Below, in pieces: positions 34,059 to 35,469 of a stretch of DNA of 35,469 bases (positions are counted from its first letter, which is position 1; each line of letters begins with the position of its first letter). The DNA is from Lobulomyces angularis (lineage: Eukaryota; Chytridiomycota; Chytridiomycetes; Lobulomycetales; Lobulomycetaceae). Below the pieces are notes generated by a model that did not search any database, had not been told where the DNA came from, and was given only the letters and a program-made list of their open reading frames with translations. A program made the position numbers and the translations under genes. Location of the stretch: assembly GCA_027604685.1 (NCBI GenBank), contig JADHYX010000110.1, forward strand, positions 2,935-38,403, given 5' to 3'.

Positions 34059-34079
34059 TTTTTTTTTTTTTTTTTTTTT
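34059..34079. repeat. Poly(T) tract, 21 nt
   Basis: A homopolymer of T about 100 bp upstream of the nicotinamide riboside kinase start. A poly(dA:dT) promoter element is possible. Confidence 0.85.
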
Positions 34080-34182
34080 GTTTATTGCGCCTTACATCAG
34101 GCAAAAAATTAATTTAGTACTATTTTTTCAAAAAAAAATTGTAGTTTAAATCAATAATCAATTCATTTAAAAAATATTGATA

Positions 34183-35149
34183 ATGACAAAGGTAATCCTA
34201 ATTGCAGTAGGTGGTTCTTCATGTTCTGGTGCTTTTTTTTATTTTTTTATTAAGGTTAAACATTTTTTTAAGGCAAGTCAACTTTAACAGGGTGGTTAAA
34301 CAAAATTTTACCAAATTCAAAAATACTGCATCAAGATCAATTTTTTAAAGTAAAGTAATTATTTTTTATACCAAAAATAAAACAAACTCTACTAAAAAAA
34401 TTTATAAAAAAAATAATAAAATTGTAATAGAAAGATAGTGAAATACCGATAGTTAATGGTATAGCTAATTGGGATTGTCCTGAAGCTTTAGATAATGAAA
34501 ACTTTTTAATGACATTGAAGAACTGTAAAAAAGTTGGCTTAAAAGAATCAGTATTGAATGGAAATAGACCGAAACTGAATTCATCGGAGGTGGATGATAT
34601 GTTTATAAATCAATTAAAAAAGGAATTGTTGGGCTCGGATTCAGATTTGGAATTCATTTTGATGTAAAAATAAAAAAAAAAAGAAGAAAAATTAGAAAAA
34701 ACAAGGATTTGTTCTTTCATTAAAATATTTTGAAATTAGAGATGGCTTTCTTTTGTATCATGATGAGAGATTTCTGAAAGAATTTGACATAAGCTTTTTC
34801 TGTCTAGCAAATAAAGAAGTACTAATTCAAAGAAGACAGAAAAGAGATGCTTATATTACATTAGAAGGTATAAATTAAAGAATAATTCTTAAAAAAAAAA
34901 AATACCAATTAGCAAGTTTTTTTTGAAGGATTTTGGGAAGAACCACCAAAATATTTTGAAGAATTTGTTTGGCCGTGTTATTTGAAATACAATCAAAAGA
35001 TTTTAAAGCACCTTGAAAACAAAAATGCTGCAGCCAAAGATTTAGAAGATAATTTGAAGGTAAAACTCTTAGACAGTACAGAAACAAGCATACAAAATAT
35101 ATTAGAATTTGCTATTAGAGATATTATCCATAAAGTCAAACAAGTTTAA
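34183..35149 (+). CDS. NRK1: Nicotinamide riboside kinase
   Basis: Phosphorylates nicotinamide riboside to NMN in NAD salvage. Five exons: 34183-34228, 34273-34349, 34431-34663, 34740-34867, 34929-35149, giving 234 aa. The P-loop is GGSSCSGKST (10-19), split by the first intron. HQDQFFK follows, where the family has SQDDFFKP. Then DSEIPIVNG...NWDCPEALD (family: YDVLEALN), ILIDGFLLYH (Walker B-like; family ILIIEGFLLFN), RRQKRDAYITLEG and PPKYFEEFVWPCYLKYNQ (family: PGYFDGHVWPMYLKYRQ). Length fits fungal NRK1. Uridine kinase is the nearest alternative, but the VWP-YLKY block is specific to NRK. Confidence 0.93.
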
Positions 35150-35469
35150 ATTGTACTTGATGAAGTTAATGTAATTTAGTAAGCTAGTTTTTTTTTAGAA
35201 ATAAAATATTGCACTCTGAAAACTTTCATATTTTAAAAATATTTAAAAAAAAAAAGATGAGGTTTTCGAAAACTTTTGTCTTATTCAACTTAAACAAAAA
35301 GGATTTGAAAAAAAAAAAAAAATGTATGTTTTTAATATTATATAAACTTTAAAAAACTGTTTTTTAAAGTATAAATAAAATAATTAACAAACAGTATTTA
35401 TATCAATCAAGAGAACTATCCTCTTTTTCATTTGATTTGAAAAATTGGTGAAAAGTTGATTTTTTTTTA
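35150..35469. other. AT-rich terminal stretch
   Basis: The 3' flank of the NAD-salvage kinase to the window edge. I see no exon; the only ATG-started frames on either strand are shorter than 20 codons. Confidence 0.5.

Larger units (their letters stand above)
33169..34182. other. Intergenic region with one orphan ORF
   Basis: About 1 kb between divergent genes. Apart from the minus-strand ORF at 33419-33745 and a T21 run, I see nothing to annotate. Confidence 0.45.

Noticed and set aside
1..35469. Search for tRNA, rRNA, CRISPR arrays, transposons, terminal repeats or a gene cluster
   Set aside because: By eye I found no T-loop/anticodon pattern, no regular direct-repeat array, no transposase or reverse transcriptase motif, and no set of neighbouring genes forming one pathway. 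A proper tRNA/repeat scan was not possible here.

Overview
The window looks like ordinary nuclear DNA from a fungus, most likely an early-diverging (zoosporic or zygomycete-grade) lineage. The DNA is very AT-rich, with many A/T homopolymers. Genes are dense and most are cut by very short introns (about 40-80 nt) with loose donors and AG acceptors. TAA, TAG and TGA all serve as stops. The gene set pairs fungal hallmarks (Spt8 of SAGA, a Nrg1-like C2H2 factor, a CAT2-type carnitine acetyltransferase) with genes lost in most yeasts (spastin, BORCS8, Artemis, NXT1). I inferred most exon joins by hand from reading-frame continuity and family motifs. There is no transcript evidence behind them.

Layout, left to right. 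The 5' end of a KIN1/MARK kinase (minus, cut by the window edge). A phosphatidylinositol-phosphate kinase with an N-terminal membrane segment (minus). An Artemis/SNM1C nuclease (plus), divergent from it. A carnitine O-acetyltransferase with both a presequence-like N-terminus and a C-terminal AKL (minus). A long spacer, then an intronless two-finger C2H2 factor (plus). Spastin, BORCS8 and mitochondrial ribosomal protein bS16m follow (all plus). The NOT1/CNOT1 scaffold fills 16.3-23.0 kb (minus) and shares an 83-bp promoter region with NXT1 (plus). A gene-poor stretch at 23.6-25.1 kb holds exon-like fragments, including a beta-lactamase-type hydrolase remnant. Then come Ser/Thr phosphatase 5 (minus), Spt8 (plus), a ZnF-UBP deubiquitinase (minus, convergent with Spt8), an orphan ORF, and nicotinamide riboside kinase (plus).

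The genes are mostly independent housekeeping functions and do not form one pathway. Some neighbours are thematically linked. NOT1 and NXT1 both act on mRNA. Spt8 lies beside a deubiquitinase of the fold used by SAGA. Spastin and BORCS8 both act on microtubule- or membrane-linked transport.

I found no mobile element, CRISPR array, rRNA or tRNA, and no clear new multi-gene system. The points most worth checking are the membrane-anchored PIP kinase, the dual-targeted carnitine acetyltransferase, the ATG-only first exons, the 16-nt microexon in SPT8, and the fragments at 23.6-25.1 kb.
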